Positions 55,713 to 64,000 of a stretch of 64,000 nt of DNA are shown here, in pieces. The position numbers were made by a program, and so were the translations under genes. Positions within the stretch are counted from its first letter, which is position 1, and every line of letters begins with the position of its first letter. Source of the DNA: Paenibacillus sp. J2TS4. Its GTDB lineage: Bacteria; Bacillota; Bacilli; Paenibacillales; NBRC-103111. The stretch is taken from positions 1-64,000 of the forward strand of contig NZ_BOSH01000001.1 of the NCBI RefSeq assembly GCF_018403245.1. Direction: 5' to 3'. The notes under the pieces were generated by a model. It did not search any database and had not been told where the DNA came from. It was given only the letters and a program-made list of their open reading frames with translations.

Positions 55713-57755
55713 TTAATTCTTGATTCGTAACAATTTTGAGAAACTGGATAAAGCTTTACGCAGATGGCGGTAGTAGGTAGAACGGCTCATATGGCATGAA
55801 CTGGCTGCTGCGACCGCGTTGCCCGGGTAAACTTCGTAAGTATTCTTTAGAAGCCCCCGATCTTGCTCAGATAATCCGTACGACGCGTCTGCTAGAATCG
55901 ACAAAAGATGCTTCTGAAGTTCCAAGCCGTTCTTAACACCAGGAAAGTAGCAGACAAAATCTTGCAAGGCGTCAGGCTTATGCAGTAACAAGAGAAGCCT
56001 GCGAACTTCATCTTCTGACAGTTCTTTATATACCGTACCCGGTGGTTCAGGGAATAAGGTCATGATCCATTTACCGAATCCATCGTTGCGAAGATCCAAT
56101 TCAAGTACATCTGCTTGTGCATAGGAAGTATCGCAAGCCCTAGAGAGCGTTGGGCGAAGGCTGAAGCCAAGTTGCAGGAGAAACCGCTTCAGGTTTGAAT
56201 TTGTCGCTACCAGAACAGCTCGCGATCCCTCACCAAGCAATGATAATCGATCTAATGTCAGCAAACCTACGAGTTCCTCGCGGGTCAGTACCGGATGATC
56301 GTTGGTGGCGGCTCCTAATACGGCATAGAACGTATCTGCCTTGTCAGGATCGCACAATAATTCGTCAGGATCGCAGCACTCAGAAAGCTCATTAGGGAAA
56401 TATTTAGTCAGCAGTTCGGTTGTCTTTTCATACAAGAGTACGGCAATAAACATTGCGATAGGCATATCGTCAGATCCGCGCAAAACGACAATGCTTTCTG
56501 GAAACCGTTCAGCTAACTCATCAAGAAATGCATGGTACAAGGAGCTTTGCCAAGGGTCAACACTATACTCGCACCATTGGTCAAGGATTTGATGGAGGAT
56601 TGGCAGGTCGCCAGTTCTTATGGATTCCAAAAAGGACTGATGTGGTTCTACGGTTAAATCCGCGTACATCCGGTCCAACTGCAGGGAGTCCTTGCAGAGG
56701 ATTAGCATCCGCGAGGCGACTTCTCTTCGTGAGCTTTGTTCTGTCGACTGCAATTTCCTATAAAGGAATGCTATCGCCTTGGCTTGTAATGCGATGAGTC
56801 GATGAGGCTCTCTTATCCTTAAATCCTGGATTAAATGCATGCGGGCCAGATCGTGCAAGGCCAACCCCTCGGTTCCGGTCTTGATGAAAGACATCTCTTG
56901 CATAGCCCGATATTGCTGTAAAGTGACCTCTTGCTCTAGAAACTGAGATAGCATTTCCTGATTAGCATGCTGGAGAACGATTAGCGCATCGATGATCGGA
57001 AGCAATTCCAAGGATGTCATATCTCTCAATAATTGAGCACTGATGGTTTGGGAGACGATCTGCTTGTCCGAAGGCGATAACTCCTTCTTCTTAAGTGCAG
57101 CTTCTACTGTCAGGGCCAATGCTAATGGATGTCCGTTCGAGGCCCGCACAAGCGCTCTTGACAATTTTTGTTGAATGATTCCAATAGAGCGGATATACGC
57201 CTCAGATTCTTCATAGGAAAAATGGGTCAGAGGCATCTCAGTAACATAACCGCTCCAGAATCGATTCATTTTCCAAGCGAGAGACAGAGGGACACGGGAT
57301 GCCAGAATAATAGCGATTCCAGCTAGCGGCAACTTCGGTAGAAAGACTTTCATCATCCAGCCTTCAAGTAATGACAGATGCTCGTAATTATCTATGCAGA
57401 GCAGTAATCGTTGTTCGGCATTTGCCGAAAACAGTAATTCTAAGGGCTGGGAGTACCTATTATTGTTCCAAAACTCCAGGCTAATCGTAGAAGAGATATA
57501 TTCTAGGAAATCTACGGGAGTTTGTGTGCATGAGCGGCCATCCAGCCAGATACAGGTTGTATTGTATTGGCGCGCAACCAGCATCATTTCAGCCATTAGC
57601 GAGCTCTTACCGATTCCCCCCATGCCCGACAGATGAAAAATTTGCATTGGGGCCTGTGGGTCATCCAACCAGTTGGTAAGATCACTCAATTCTTTTTGCC
57701 GTCCAATGAAAGGTTTTGTACGATCAAACCTTTGTGCATGTAGTATGTGATTCAT
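55713..57755 (-). CDS. STAND-type ATPase regulator
   Basis: A 680-residue protein: N-terminal P-loop ATPase with Walker A GMGGIGKSS (44-52), Walker B LLLCIDNYEH, a long helical middle, and a C-terminal region with a helix-turn-helix (CHMSRSTYYRHLRKALSSFS) that probably binds DNA. It differs from the MalT/LuxR type: no LuxR HTH and a shorter sensor. The start at 57755 has AGGAG five or six bases upstream; a longer reading to 57827 has none. It stands divergently from surface gene G with a 600-base gap that holds a dead beta-helix fragment. It probably controls G or the lost gene. Confidence 0.75.
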   Translation of the reverse strand: MNHILHAQRFDRTKPFIGRQKELSDLTNWLDDPQAPMQIFHLSGMGGIGKSSLMAEMMLVARQYNTTCIWLDGRSCTQTPVDFLEYISSTISLEFWNNNRYSQPLELLFSANAEQRLLLCIDNYEHLSLLEGWMMKVFLPKLPLAGIAIILASRVPLSLAWKMNRFWSGYVTEMPLTHFSYEESEAYIRSIGIIQQKLSRALVRASNGHPLALALTVEAALKKKELSPSDKQIVSQTISAQLLRDMTSLELLPIIDALIVLQHANQEMLSQFLEQEVTLQQYRAMQEMSFIKTGTEGLALHDLARMHLIQDLRIREPHRLIALQAKAIAFLYRKLQSTEQSSRREVASRMLILCKDSLQLDRMYADLTVEPHQSFLESIRTGDLPILHQILDQWCEYSVDPWQSSLYHAFLDELAERFPESIVVLRGSDDMPIAMFIAVLLYEKTTELLTKYFPNELSECCDPDELLCDPDKADTFYAVLGAATNDHPVLTREELVGLLTLDRLSLLGEGSRAVLVATNSNLKRFLLQLGFSLRPTLSRACDTSYAQADVLELDLRNDGFGKWIMTLFPEPPGTVYKELSEDEVRRLLLLLHKPDALQDFVCYFPGVKNGLELQKHLLSILADASYGLSEQDRGLLKNTYEVYPGNAVAAASSCHMSRSTYYRHLRKALSSFSKLLRIKN

Positions 57756-57814
57756 TTTTACTCCTGGGTTATGCAACAATTTATTGATTGAACATTCTAT
57801 AAGTAATACTACCA

Positions 57815-57865
57815 CAAAATGAGACAAACTTGGGACTCGTATTCCATTATTATTGATATATTTAG
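57815..57865. promoter_or_regulatory. conserved upstream block, copy 1
   Basis: AAAATGAGACA, then TTGGGACT, then CCATTATTATTGATAT. The same words recur in the same order at 63618-63680, in both cases before a beta-helix gene remnant. Possible binding site of the adjacent STAND regulator. Confidence 0.4.
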
Positions 57866-58119
57866 ATTTTAGGATAGATTTTATTAAAGATTAGGGTCCA
57901 ATGACCAGTGATGTAATATCAAACCCCTGATTTGTAGGAATTGAAGATTTTTTCGGCATGAACACCTTAAGTGAGGTAAACCTTTGGGAAGTCGGCAGCC
58001 TCCATGTTTGTGATCTCATCGGTTTAAACTTCTCCGAGAGCATTTCCATAGTTTTTATTGTACTGGAAGTAGGTCATAATGGTCGTGCTTTTGCTGTGGG
58101 GTGCAGGGTGGCCGGGGGC

Positions 58120-58275
58120 AACGAAGCAAAGGCGAGCAGCGGAAGTATCATTTATGTAAAACAAAATCCACTGGTAATGTATTGAGCTGCGGCAATGCGC
58201 TCGCAGATTTCACACAGCACACTTTATACACAGTTAGGTGACCAGGTGTGGGCTGCAGCAGAAACGTATAGCTAA
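58120..58275 (+). pseudogene. fragment of a beta-helix surface gene, copy 1
   Basis: Short, frameshifted pieces match the beginning of the beta-helix domain of proteins A and C: GSIIYVKQN, then SCGNALADF and GDQVWAAAETY, against IIYVKQ, WDDALSNLQ and GDQIWIAKGTY in A. There is no intact frame. Confidence 0.55.
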
Positions 58276-58361
58276 CAGGCAATGGAATCGGAACTTTCTG
58301 GGTCAGGAATTATTAACACACGCATTTATGAAAAATAAAATGTAATAAGGAGATTTTTTAA

Positions 58362-61300
58362 ATGAAAAAGAGAAATTTAAGTTTACTACTAACCATTATT
58401 TTATTGATCAGTACATTTCCCCCTGGAATATTTGCAGAGGAAATACAGCCAGAGGCTATTGTAGCTATAGAGGAGGATTTTTCAGAAGATGAATTTAATA
58501 TTATGCAAACGAATGAAGATTTATTCCAATTCAATGAAAGCACAGGTACTGTCGAATATTATTTTGGCACTTATCATAACATAGCGATTCCCGAAACCAT
58601 CCGAGGAGTAAAAGTGGTAAAAGTAAAAAATTACGGTTTTTCAGATCTAAACCTGAAAAACGTTATTATGCCAGATAGTATAACCGATATTGGTGAAGGT
58701 GCATTTTCTAGAAATCAACTTAAAAATGTTGTTATATCTGATAATGTTGTAAATATTGGAACAGCTGCTTTTAAAGATAACCAACTAACAAGTATTAACA
58801 TTCCAAAGGGTGTAACTGAGATCAGTGAGAGTGCATTTTTTAATAATCAACTAAAAAATGTGACTATATCCGGGAATGTTACAAGCATTGGTAGATCCGC
58901 TTTTACAGCTAATCAACTAACCAGTATTGATATTCCAGAAAGTGTGACTAGAATTGAACATTTTGCTTTCGAGAGTAATAAACTAACAAATGTGGTTATT
59001 CCCGATGGTGTTACTATTATTGAGAATTATGTTTTTGCTGATAATCAGCTTACAGATGTTTTTATACCTAATGGCGTTACTAGTATTGGAAGTGGAGCAT
59101 TTCAGGGAAATCAACTAACAGATGTCATTATACCGGATAGCGTTACTGAGATTGGTTATAGAGCTTTTTATAATAATCCTTTGAGATATATTTCAATACC
59201 TGGGAATACGACTGAGATTTTTAATTCGGACGATACGATTCCATCCTCAGCCGTCATAATAACAGAAGAAGGCAGTGCAGCACATACATGGGCAGCAGGT
59301 AAAGGCAGATCCGTACAATTAGTTGGTAAAACCATAACTTTCGACTTAAAAGGCGGACAAGGTTACTTTCCTTCCCATACAGTTGAGCTGGGAGAATCTT
59401 TGGTTGAGCCTAAAACTACTCCTACTAAAGAAGGTGCTATTTTCAAGTATTGGCGAACCAATAAAGGCGATGTTTTTGATTTTAGAACGATAACAGAAGA
59501 TATAACCATTTTCGCTGAGTGGGAAGAGACAATCCCGGAGGATAGTCCATTCGTGTTTGATAAAAGCACAGGCACGATAACAGGATATACGGGCACAGAA
59601 GTAAACGTAGTCATTCCCTCAAAAATACAGGGAGTGAGTGTGCTAAAAATTGGAGATAACGCTTTTAAGGAGAAACAATTGCAAAGTGTTGTTATCCCAA
59701 ATAGTGTTACTAGTATCGGAAATTTTGCATTTTTAGGTAATCAGCTGCTAAGTATTGATATCCCTGATAGTGTAAATAGTATTGGCGGTCATGCTTTTCA
59801 AGCTAATCAACTTGCCAAAGTAATTCTACCTAATAACATGAATAGAATTAATCAATATACCTTTGCCGGCAATCAGCTGAAAAGAATTAATATTCCGGAT
59901 AGTGTTATTAAGATTGACGAGATGGCTTTTTATATGAACCCTTTGGAATATATTTCGATATCTAGCAATACCGATATGATTGGTGGAGAAGCTATTCCAT
60001 CCTCATCTATCATAATAACAGAAGAAAACAGCACAGCTCATACATGGGCTATAAATAATAGTAGATCCGTACAATTAGCAGGCAGGACTGCATCCTTTGA
60101 CTTAAAAGGGGGAGAAGGAAATTTCTCACCTCATACCGTTAAGCTTGGGGAGCCTTTAGTCAAACCTAATGCTATTCCTAAAAAAGAAGGTGCGACGTTT
60201 AAAAATTGGCGAACAAATATTGAGCCTGTTTACGATTTTAGGACGATAACAGAGGATATAGTAATTTATCCGGAGTGGGAAGAAACAATACCTGATCCAT
60301 CAACAATCATAGTAAATCATATAGACATAGACACTAAGAAAGTATTAGATACAGAAATCCTAACCGATGGAGAAGAAACCTATGCGATAAACTTTGGGAA
60401 GATAGCAGGTTATACATTAGTAGATAGCTCATTGAATCTAACAGCAAAAGATAAAACAATCATATTAGAGTTTAAGTATAGGAAAGAACCGATGGCGCCA
60501 GCTACAGCAACAATTCAAATCCATCACATAGACGTTAATACGAATGATGTACTAGAAACAGAAACACTAACCAAGGAGTTAGGAACTTACAAAGTGAATT
60601 CTAAAGAAATACCAGGCTATACATTGGCGGATGATGCCAGTAAGGAAATCACTTTAACTATAAAGGATGAAGTAGTAACAGTAGAATTTAATTACGTGAA
60701 GGACCCAACGATAGAAAGCGTGGAGTCACTTGCTGATATCGAGGTAGCTTATGGTACGGAACGTTCATCGTTGGCACTTCCATCGACTGTTCAAGTGAGG
60801 CTAAGCGACCAAACAAACCGAAGTCTTGGTGTCACGTGGGATAATGGAAACCCGGCTTATAACGGCAATACAGCCAGCGTGTATACGTTCACTGGAACGC
60901 TGGCACAGGACGTGTCGAATCCGCAGGGCTTGACGGCGGAAGTGAAAGTGATCGTGAAACCGAGACCAGCAGAGCCTCCAGTGGTATCAAGCGTTGAGTC
61001 TCTCGACGATATTGAGGTAGCTTATGGTACGGAACGTTCGGCGCTGCCTTTGCCACCTACGGTTCAAGTGAGGCTAAGCGATCAAACTAACCGAAGCCTT
61101 GGTGTCACGTGGGATGATGGAAGCCCGGCATATAACGGCAATACAGCTGGCGAGTATAGGTTCACTGGAACACTGGCACAGGACGTGTCGAATCCGCAGG
61201 GCTTGACGGCGGAAGTGAAAGTGGTCGTGCACCCGAAACCAGCAGAGCCTCCAGTAGTATCAAGCGTTGAGTCTCTCGACGATATCGAGGTTGCCTATGG

Positions 61301-63281
61301 TACGGAACGTTCGGCTCTGCCTTTGCAACCTACGGTTCAAGTCAGGCTGAGCGATCAAACTAGCCAAAGCCTTGGTGTAACTTGGGACGGTGGAAGTCCT
61401 GTATATAACGGCAATACAGCCGGAGAATATACGTTCACTGGAACCTTGGCGCAGGACGTGTCGAATCCGCAGGGCTTGACGGCAGAAGTGAAAGTGATCG
61501 TGAAACCGAGACCAGCAGAGCCTCCAGTAGTATTAAGCGTTGGGTCTCTCGACGATATTGAGGTAGCCTATGGTACGGAACGTTCGGCTCTGCCTTTGCC
61601 ACCTACGGTTCAGGTTATGCTAAGCGATCAAACTAACCGAAGTCTTGGTTTAACATGGGATAATGGAAGCCCTGTATATAACGGCAATACAGCCGGAGAA
61701 TATACGTTCACTGGGTCCTTGGCGCAGGACGTGTCGAATCCGCAGGGCTTGACGGCGGAAGTGAAAGTGATCGTGAAACCGAGACCAGCAGAGCCTCCAG
61801 TGGTATCAAGCGTTGAGTCTCTCGACGATATTGAGGTAGCTTATGGTACGGAACGTTCGGCGCTGCCTTTGCCACCTACGGTTCAAGTCAGGCTAAGCGA
61901 TCAAACTAGCCAAAGCCTTGGTGTCACGTGGGATGATGGAAGCCCGGCATATAACGGCAATACAGCTGAAGAGTATAGGTTCACTGGAACACTGGCACAG
62001 GACGTGCCGAATCCACAGGGCTTGACGGCAGAAGTAAAAGTGGTCGTCAGGCCATCTGAGCCGGACCCCAAATCACCGATCTGGCCGAATGGCAGTGAAC
62101 TGACGGTTTCAGATATCACCAAAACAAGCGTAAAATTATCCTGGCCAGAAGCGCAGGATACCAACGGGGTGATCGGTTACCGCATCTATGTCGACAGCAG
62201 GGAAGCTCAGACCGTTACCGGCAGCGTGTACGAACAAACTGTCACAGGTCTAATAGAAGGTACGACCTATACGTTTACCGTCATGGCGTTCAACGCGGCG
62301 GGGAACGAGAGCGAGCCGCTCAGCGCCAAAGCGATGATTGACCGGTCTTCGAGTGGTGGAGGTGGAGGCGGCGGAAACTCTGGCGGCGAAGGCCCAGGCA
62401 GTGGTTCCGGAGGGGGCCGTGCGTTATCCAGTAACGCCGATTTGGAAGAGTTGCATGTGTGGGCAAAGGAGATGAAGTTGGGGCTAAGCCCCTACTTTAC
62501 TTCCGCTACAACGAGCTATACAACCCGAACGGAAGCTGAGCAAGTTGAAATTACTGTAAAACCGGCCCATTCCGCGGCCAAAGTGATGTTGAAAGATCAA
62601 GTGATCACGGACAAAACGAAAGTACATCTGGAGGAAGGCGGCAATAAGTTGGTGTTGGTCATCCAGGCGGAGAATGGAAACAAGAAGGAGTATACGCTGA
62701 ACATTCACCGTGAAACGCCAAAGCCATCCGAACCGGAAATTCATTTTTCCGACATTGTTGGCCACTGGGCAGAGAGCTACGTCAAGCGCTCCGCGGCGAA
62801 GGGTATTGTCAGCGGATATCCAGATGGAACGTTCAAGCCTAGTCGTTCCGTTACCCGAGCGGAGTTTACGGTAATGCTGTTTAGCGCCTTGCAGTTGGAG
62901 GAAGATGACACAACGCTCACGTTCATCGATCAAGATCAAATCGGAACATGGGCGAAGCAAACAGTCGCCAAAGCAGTAAAAGCCGGCATTGTCAGCGGAT
63001 ATGGGGATGGCAGCTTCCGGCCGAATGGGCTGATCACCCGAGCAGAAATGGCAGTAATGATCGCCCGAGCGCTGAAACTGCCGCGCAAAGCAAATATTGT
63101 AACTGGCTTTGCCGATGATGAAGAGATTCCGGAGTGGGCAAAGGGCTCTGTGGAAGTGATTCGTGAACTGGGCATCACCAGCGGTCGTGAAGGAAATCGT
63201 TTCGTGCCGAACGATAAGGCAACTCGTGCAGAAGCGACAGCCATGCTCATCCGAATGCTGGAACGAAAAGAAAATCAATAA
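58362..63281 (+). CDS. SLH-anchored surface protein G (LRR, MucBP, Big_4)
   Basis: A 1639-residue protein. AAGGAG precedes the ATG; signal peptide 1-25. BspA-type LRR block 67-287, InlB-type B-repeat 320-388 (FDLKGGQGYFPSHTVELGE), second LRR block 403-533, second B-repeat 577-642, two MucBP domains 647-780 (KIAGYTLVDSSLNL), five Big_4 domains 785-1232, one FN3 1235-1325, a long Gly-rich linker, cadherin-like domain 1354-1452 and three SLH domains 1462-1639. The N-terminal half is clearly more AT-rich than the C-terminal half, which nearly equals protein D, so the gene looks like a foreign head spliced to a resident stalk and anchor. MucBP and InlB repeats point to binding of glycoproteins or cell surfaces. 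Confidence 0.9.
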   Translation: MKKRNLSLLLTIILLISTFPPGIFAEEIQPEAIVAIEEDFSEDEFNIMQTNEDLFQFNESTGTVEYYFGTYHNIAIPETIRGVKVVKVKNYGFSDLNLKNVIMPDSITDIGEGAFSRNQLKNVVISDNVVNIGTAAFKDNQLTSINIPKGVTEISESAFFNNQLKNVTISGNVTSIGRSAFTANQLTSIDIPESVTRIEHFAFESNKLTNVVIPDGVTIIENYVFADNQLTDVFIPNGVTSIGSGAFQGNQLTDVIIPDSVTEIGYRAFYNNPLRYISIPGNTTEIFNSDDTIPSSAVIITEEGSAAHTWAAGKGRSVQLVGKTITFDLKGGQGYFPSHTVELGESLVEPKTTPTKEGAIFKYWRTNKGDVFDFRTITEDITIFAEWEETIPEDSPFVFDKSTGTITGYTGTEVNVVIPSKIQGVSVLKIGDNAFKEKQLQSVVIPNSVTSIGNFAFLGNQLLSIDIPDSVNSIGGHAFQANQLAKVILPNNMNRINQYTFAGNQLKRINIPDSVIKIDEMAFYMNPLEYISISSNTDMIGGEAIPSSSIIITEENSTAHTWAINNSRSVQLAGRTASFDLKGGEGNFSPHTVKLGEPLVKPNAIPKKEGATFKNWRTNIEPVYDFRTITEDIVIYPEWEETIPDPSTIIVNHIDIDTKKVLDTEILTDGEETYAINFGKIAGYTLVDSSLNLTAKDKTIILEFKYRKEPMAPATATIQIHHIDVNTNDVLETETLTKELGTYKVNSKEIPGYTLADDASKEITLTIKDEVVTVEFNYVKDPTIESVESLADIEVAYGTERSSLALPSTVQVRLSDQTNRSLGVTWDNGNPAYNGNTASVYTFTGTLAQDVSNPQGLTAEVKVIVKPRPAEPPVVSSVESLDDIEVAYGTERSALPLPPTVQVRLSDQTNRSLGVTWDDGSPAYNGNTAGEYRFTGTLAQDVSNPQGLTAEVKVVVHPKPAEPPVVSSVESLDDIEVAYGTERSALPLQPTVQVRLSDQTSQSLGVTWDGGSPVYNGNTAGEYTFTGTLAQDVSNPQGLTAEVKVIVKPRPAEPPVVLSVGSLDDIEVAYGTERSALPLPPTVQVMLSDQTNRSLGLTWDNGSPVYNGNTAGEYTFTGSLAQDVSNPQGLTAEVKVIVKPRPAEPPVVSSVESLDDIEVAYGTERSALPLPPTVQVRLSDQTSQSLGVTWDDGSPAYNGNTAEEYRFTGTLAQDVPNPQGLTAEVKVVVRPSEPDPKSPIWPNGSELTVSDITKTSVKLSWPEAQDTNGVIGYRIYVDSREAQTVTGSVYEQTVTGLIEGTTYTFTVMAFNAAGNESEPLSAKAMIDRSSSGGGGGGGNSGGEGPGSGSGGGRALSSNADLEELHVWAKEMKLGLSPYFTSATTSYTTRTEAEQVEITVKPAHSAAKVMLKDQVITDKTKVHLEEGGNKLVLVIQAENGNKKEYTLNIHRETPKPSEPEIHFSDIVGHWAESYVKRSAAKGIVSGYPDGTFKPSRSVTRAEFTVMLFSALQLEEDDTTLTFIDQDQIGTWAKQTVAKAVKAGIVSGYGDGSFRPNGLITRAEMAVMIARALKLPRKANIVTGFADDEEIPEWAKGSVEVIRELGITSGREGNRFVPNDKATRAEATAMLIRMLERKENQ

Positions 63282-63302
63282 GGATTTATAGAAAAAAATT
63301 AT

Positions 63303-63336
63303 GTTACGGCTGAAGACACTTCTCTCCGACCGTAAC
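63303..63336 (+). terminator. hairpin after surface protein G
   Basis: GTTACGG pairs with CCGTAAC over a 20-base loop, about 20 bases after the stop codon. There is no strong T-run, so its role as terminator is uncertain. Confidence 0.4.
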
Positions 63337-63414
63337 TGCTTATACAACTTTTGCAAATTGAATAATATTTAAAAGTCTGCACGCTCGCTTGTATGGTAAA
63401 GGAGTAGATAGAAG

Positions 63415-63453
63415 ACATTAAAGCCTCTACCTGAGATGGTGAGGCTTTAATGT
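63415..63453. repeat. perfect 13-bp inverted repeat
   Basis: ACATTAAAGCCTC and GAGGCTTTAATGT are separated by 13 bases. It could be a terminator or a protein site. No T-run follows on either strand. Confidence 0.5.
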
Positions 63454-63700
63454 TAGAACAACAATGATCTTGAAGGCTAAAGGAACTATCGATTTAATCA
63501 TTGATAAAATAACGATTGACGGAAAACCCAAGCATTGTTGAAATCGACGCACCTACATCTAGAGATGGGTGCTTTTTGTTGTGTAGCAATCCTTTTGATC
63601 TAAGAAGAGGCACGATAAAAAATGAGACATAATTGGGACTAGCAACAAAGGATTTTATATTACCATTATTATTAGATATGTTTCGCATCATTTATAGGAA
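63454..63700. other. intergenic region with conserved upstream block, copy 2
   Basis: At 63618-63680 AAATGAGACA, TTGGGACT and CCATTATTATTAGATAT recur as at 57815, with 17 extra bases between them. A short hairpin (CACCTACATCTAG with AGATGGGTG) is at about 63549. No gene seen. Confidence 0.4.
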
Positions 63701-64000
63701 TTGGAAAAGGGAAGTATGATGAAAGATTTATTGTACAGCAAGCAATTGCGAGTCTTGATGGCCGCACATCTACGTAAGGGAATTTTCGGGCCCAAAATAG
63801 CTACCAATAGGACAACAGCAAAAAGCGGTAAGATCATTTATTTGTCAAACAAAATGCTACTGGGGATGGAACGAGCTGGGAGAAATCCGCCCGGAGATTT
63901 GCACACTGCACTCGTGCAAGAAGCAGTTTAGCGATCAAGTGTGGGTCTATGCCGGGATATGTATCAAATCATTGAGGATGATACGAAAACTCGTACATTC
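63701..64000 (+). pseudogene. fragment of a beta-helix surface gene, copy 2 (cut by window end)
   Basis: A frame from 63701 to 63931 contains KSGKIIYLSN and then leaves the family. In the neighbouring frames GDGTSW-like, QVWVYAG and DDTKTRTF pieces follow, matching IIYVKQ, CSWDDAL, GDQIWIA and DDPRTVHF of proteins A and C. The pieces are in different frames, so the gene looks dead. It continues past the window. Confidence 0.5.

Overview
The window looks like a chromosomal segment of a Gram-positive, spore-forming Bacillota, most likely Paenibacillaceae (Paenibacillus, Brevibacillus or a relative). The reasons are the 23S end followed by a long Bacillus-type tRNA array, strong AGGAGG-type ribosome binding sites with ATG, GTG and TTG starts, triple-SLH surface proteins, and large MalT/LuxR-type STAND regulators beside them. 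The genus is an inference.

Layout. 1-224: 3' end of a 23S rRNA with no 5S behind it. 404-2318: 17 intact tRNA genes ending in tRNA-Leu(CAA), which is preceded by two decayed 5' halves of the same tRNA. 2370-5108: remnant of an integrative element beside that tRNA (tyrosine integrase, excisionase-like protein, Tn916-type HTH protein and sigma-like factor). 5480-12100: accessory stretch with a MITE-like IS derivative, a secreted-protein gene frameshifted at a CGAAG repeat, an ECF sigma/anti-sigma pair, a secreted C39-like papain-fold protein, a lipoprotein, a truncated IS200-type transposase and a decayed DDE insertion sequence.

12213-63281 is the main feature: seven very large exported proteins (about 1350-2300 residues). 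All end in the same anchor (Gly-rich linker, cadherin-like beta-sandwich domain, three SLH domains). Their exposed heads differ: parallel beta-helix, BspA-type leucine-rich repeats, YVTN beta-propeller, GLUG repeats, CHB_HEX_C repeats, Big_4 Ig-like repeats and FN3 arrays. Most are paired with a private regulator: MalT/LuxR STAND activators (three intact, one truncated copy, one deletion scar), one TetR repressor and one different STAND ATPase. Three of the surface genes share one promoter-type motif, and two share a second, divergent control region. Fragments of lost regulators and lost surface genes lie between the cassettes. The locus reads as a modular surface-protein repertoire that is still being duplicated, recombined and pruned.

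How the genes may work together (inference): each regulator switches its neighbour, so a cell could choose which adhesin or S-layer-associated protein to display. The shared anchor holds all of them on the same secondary cell-wall polymer. Inducing signals and ligands cannot be read from the sequence.
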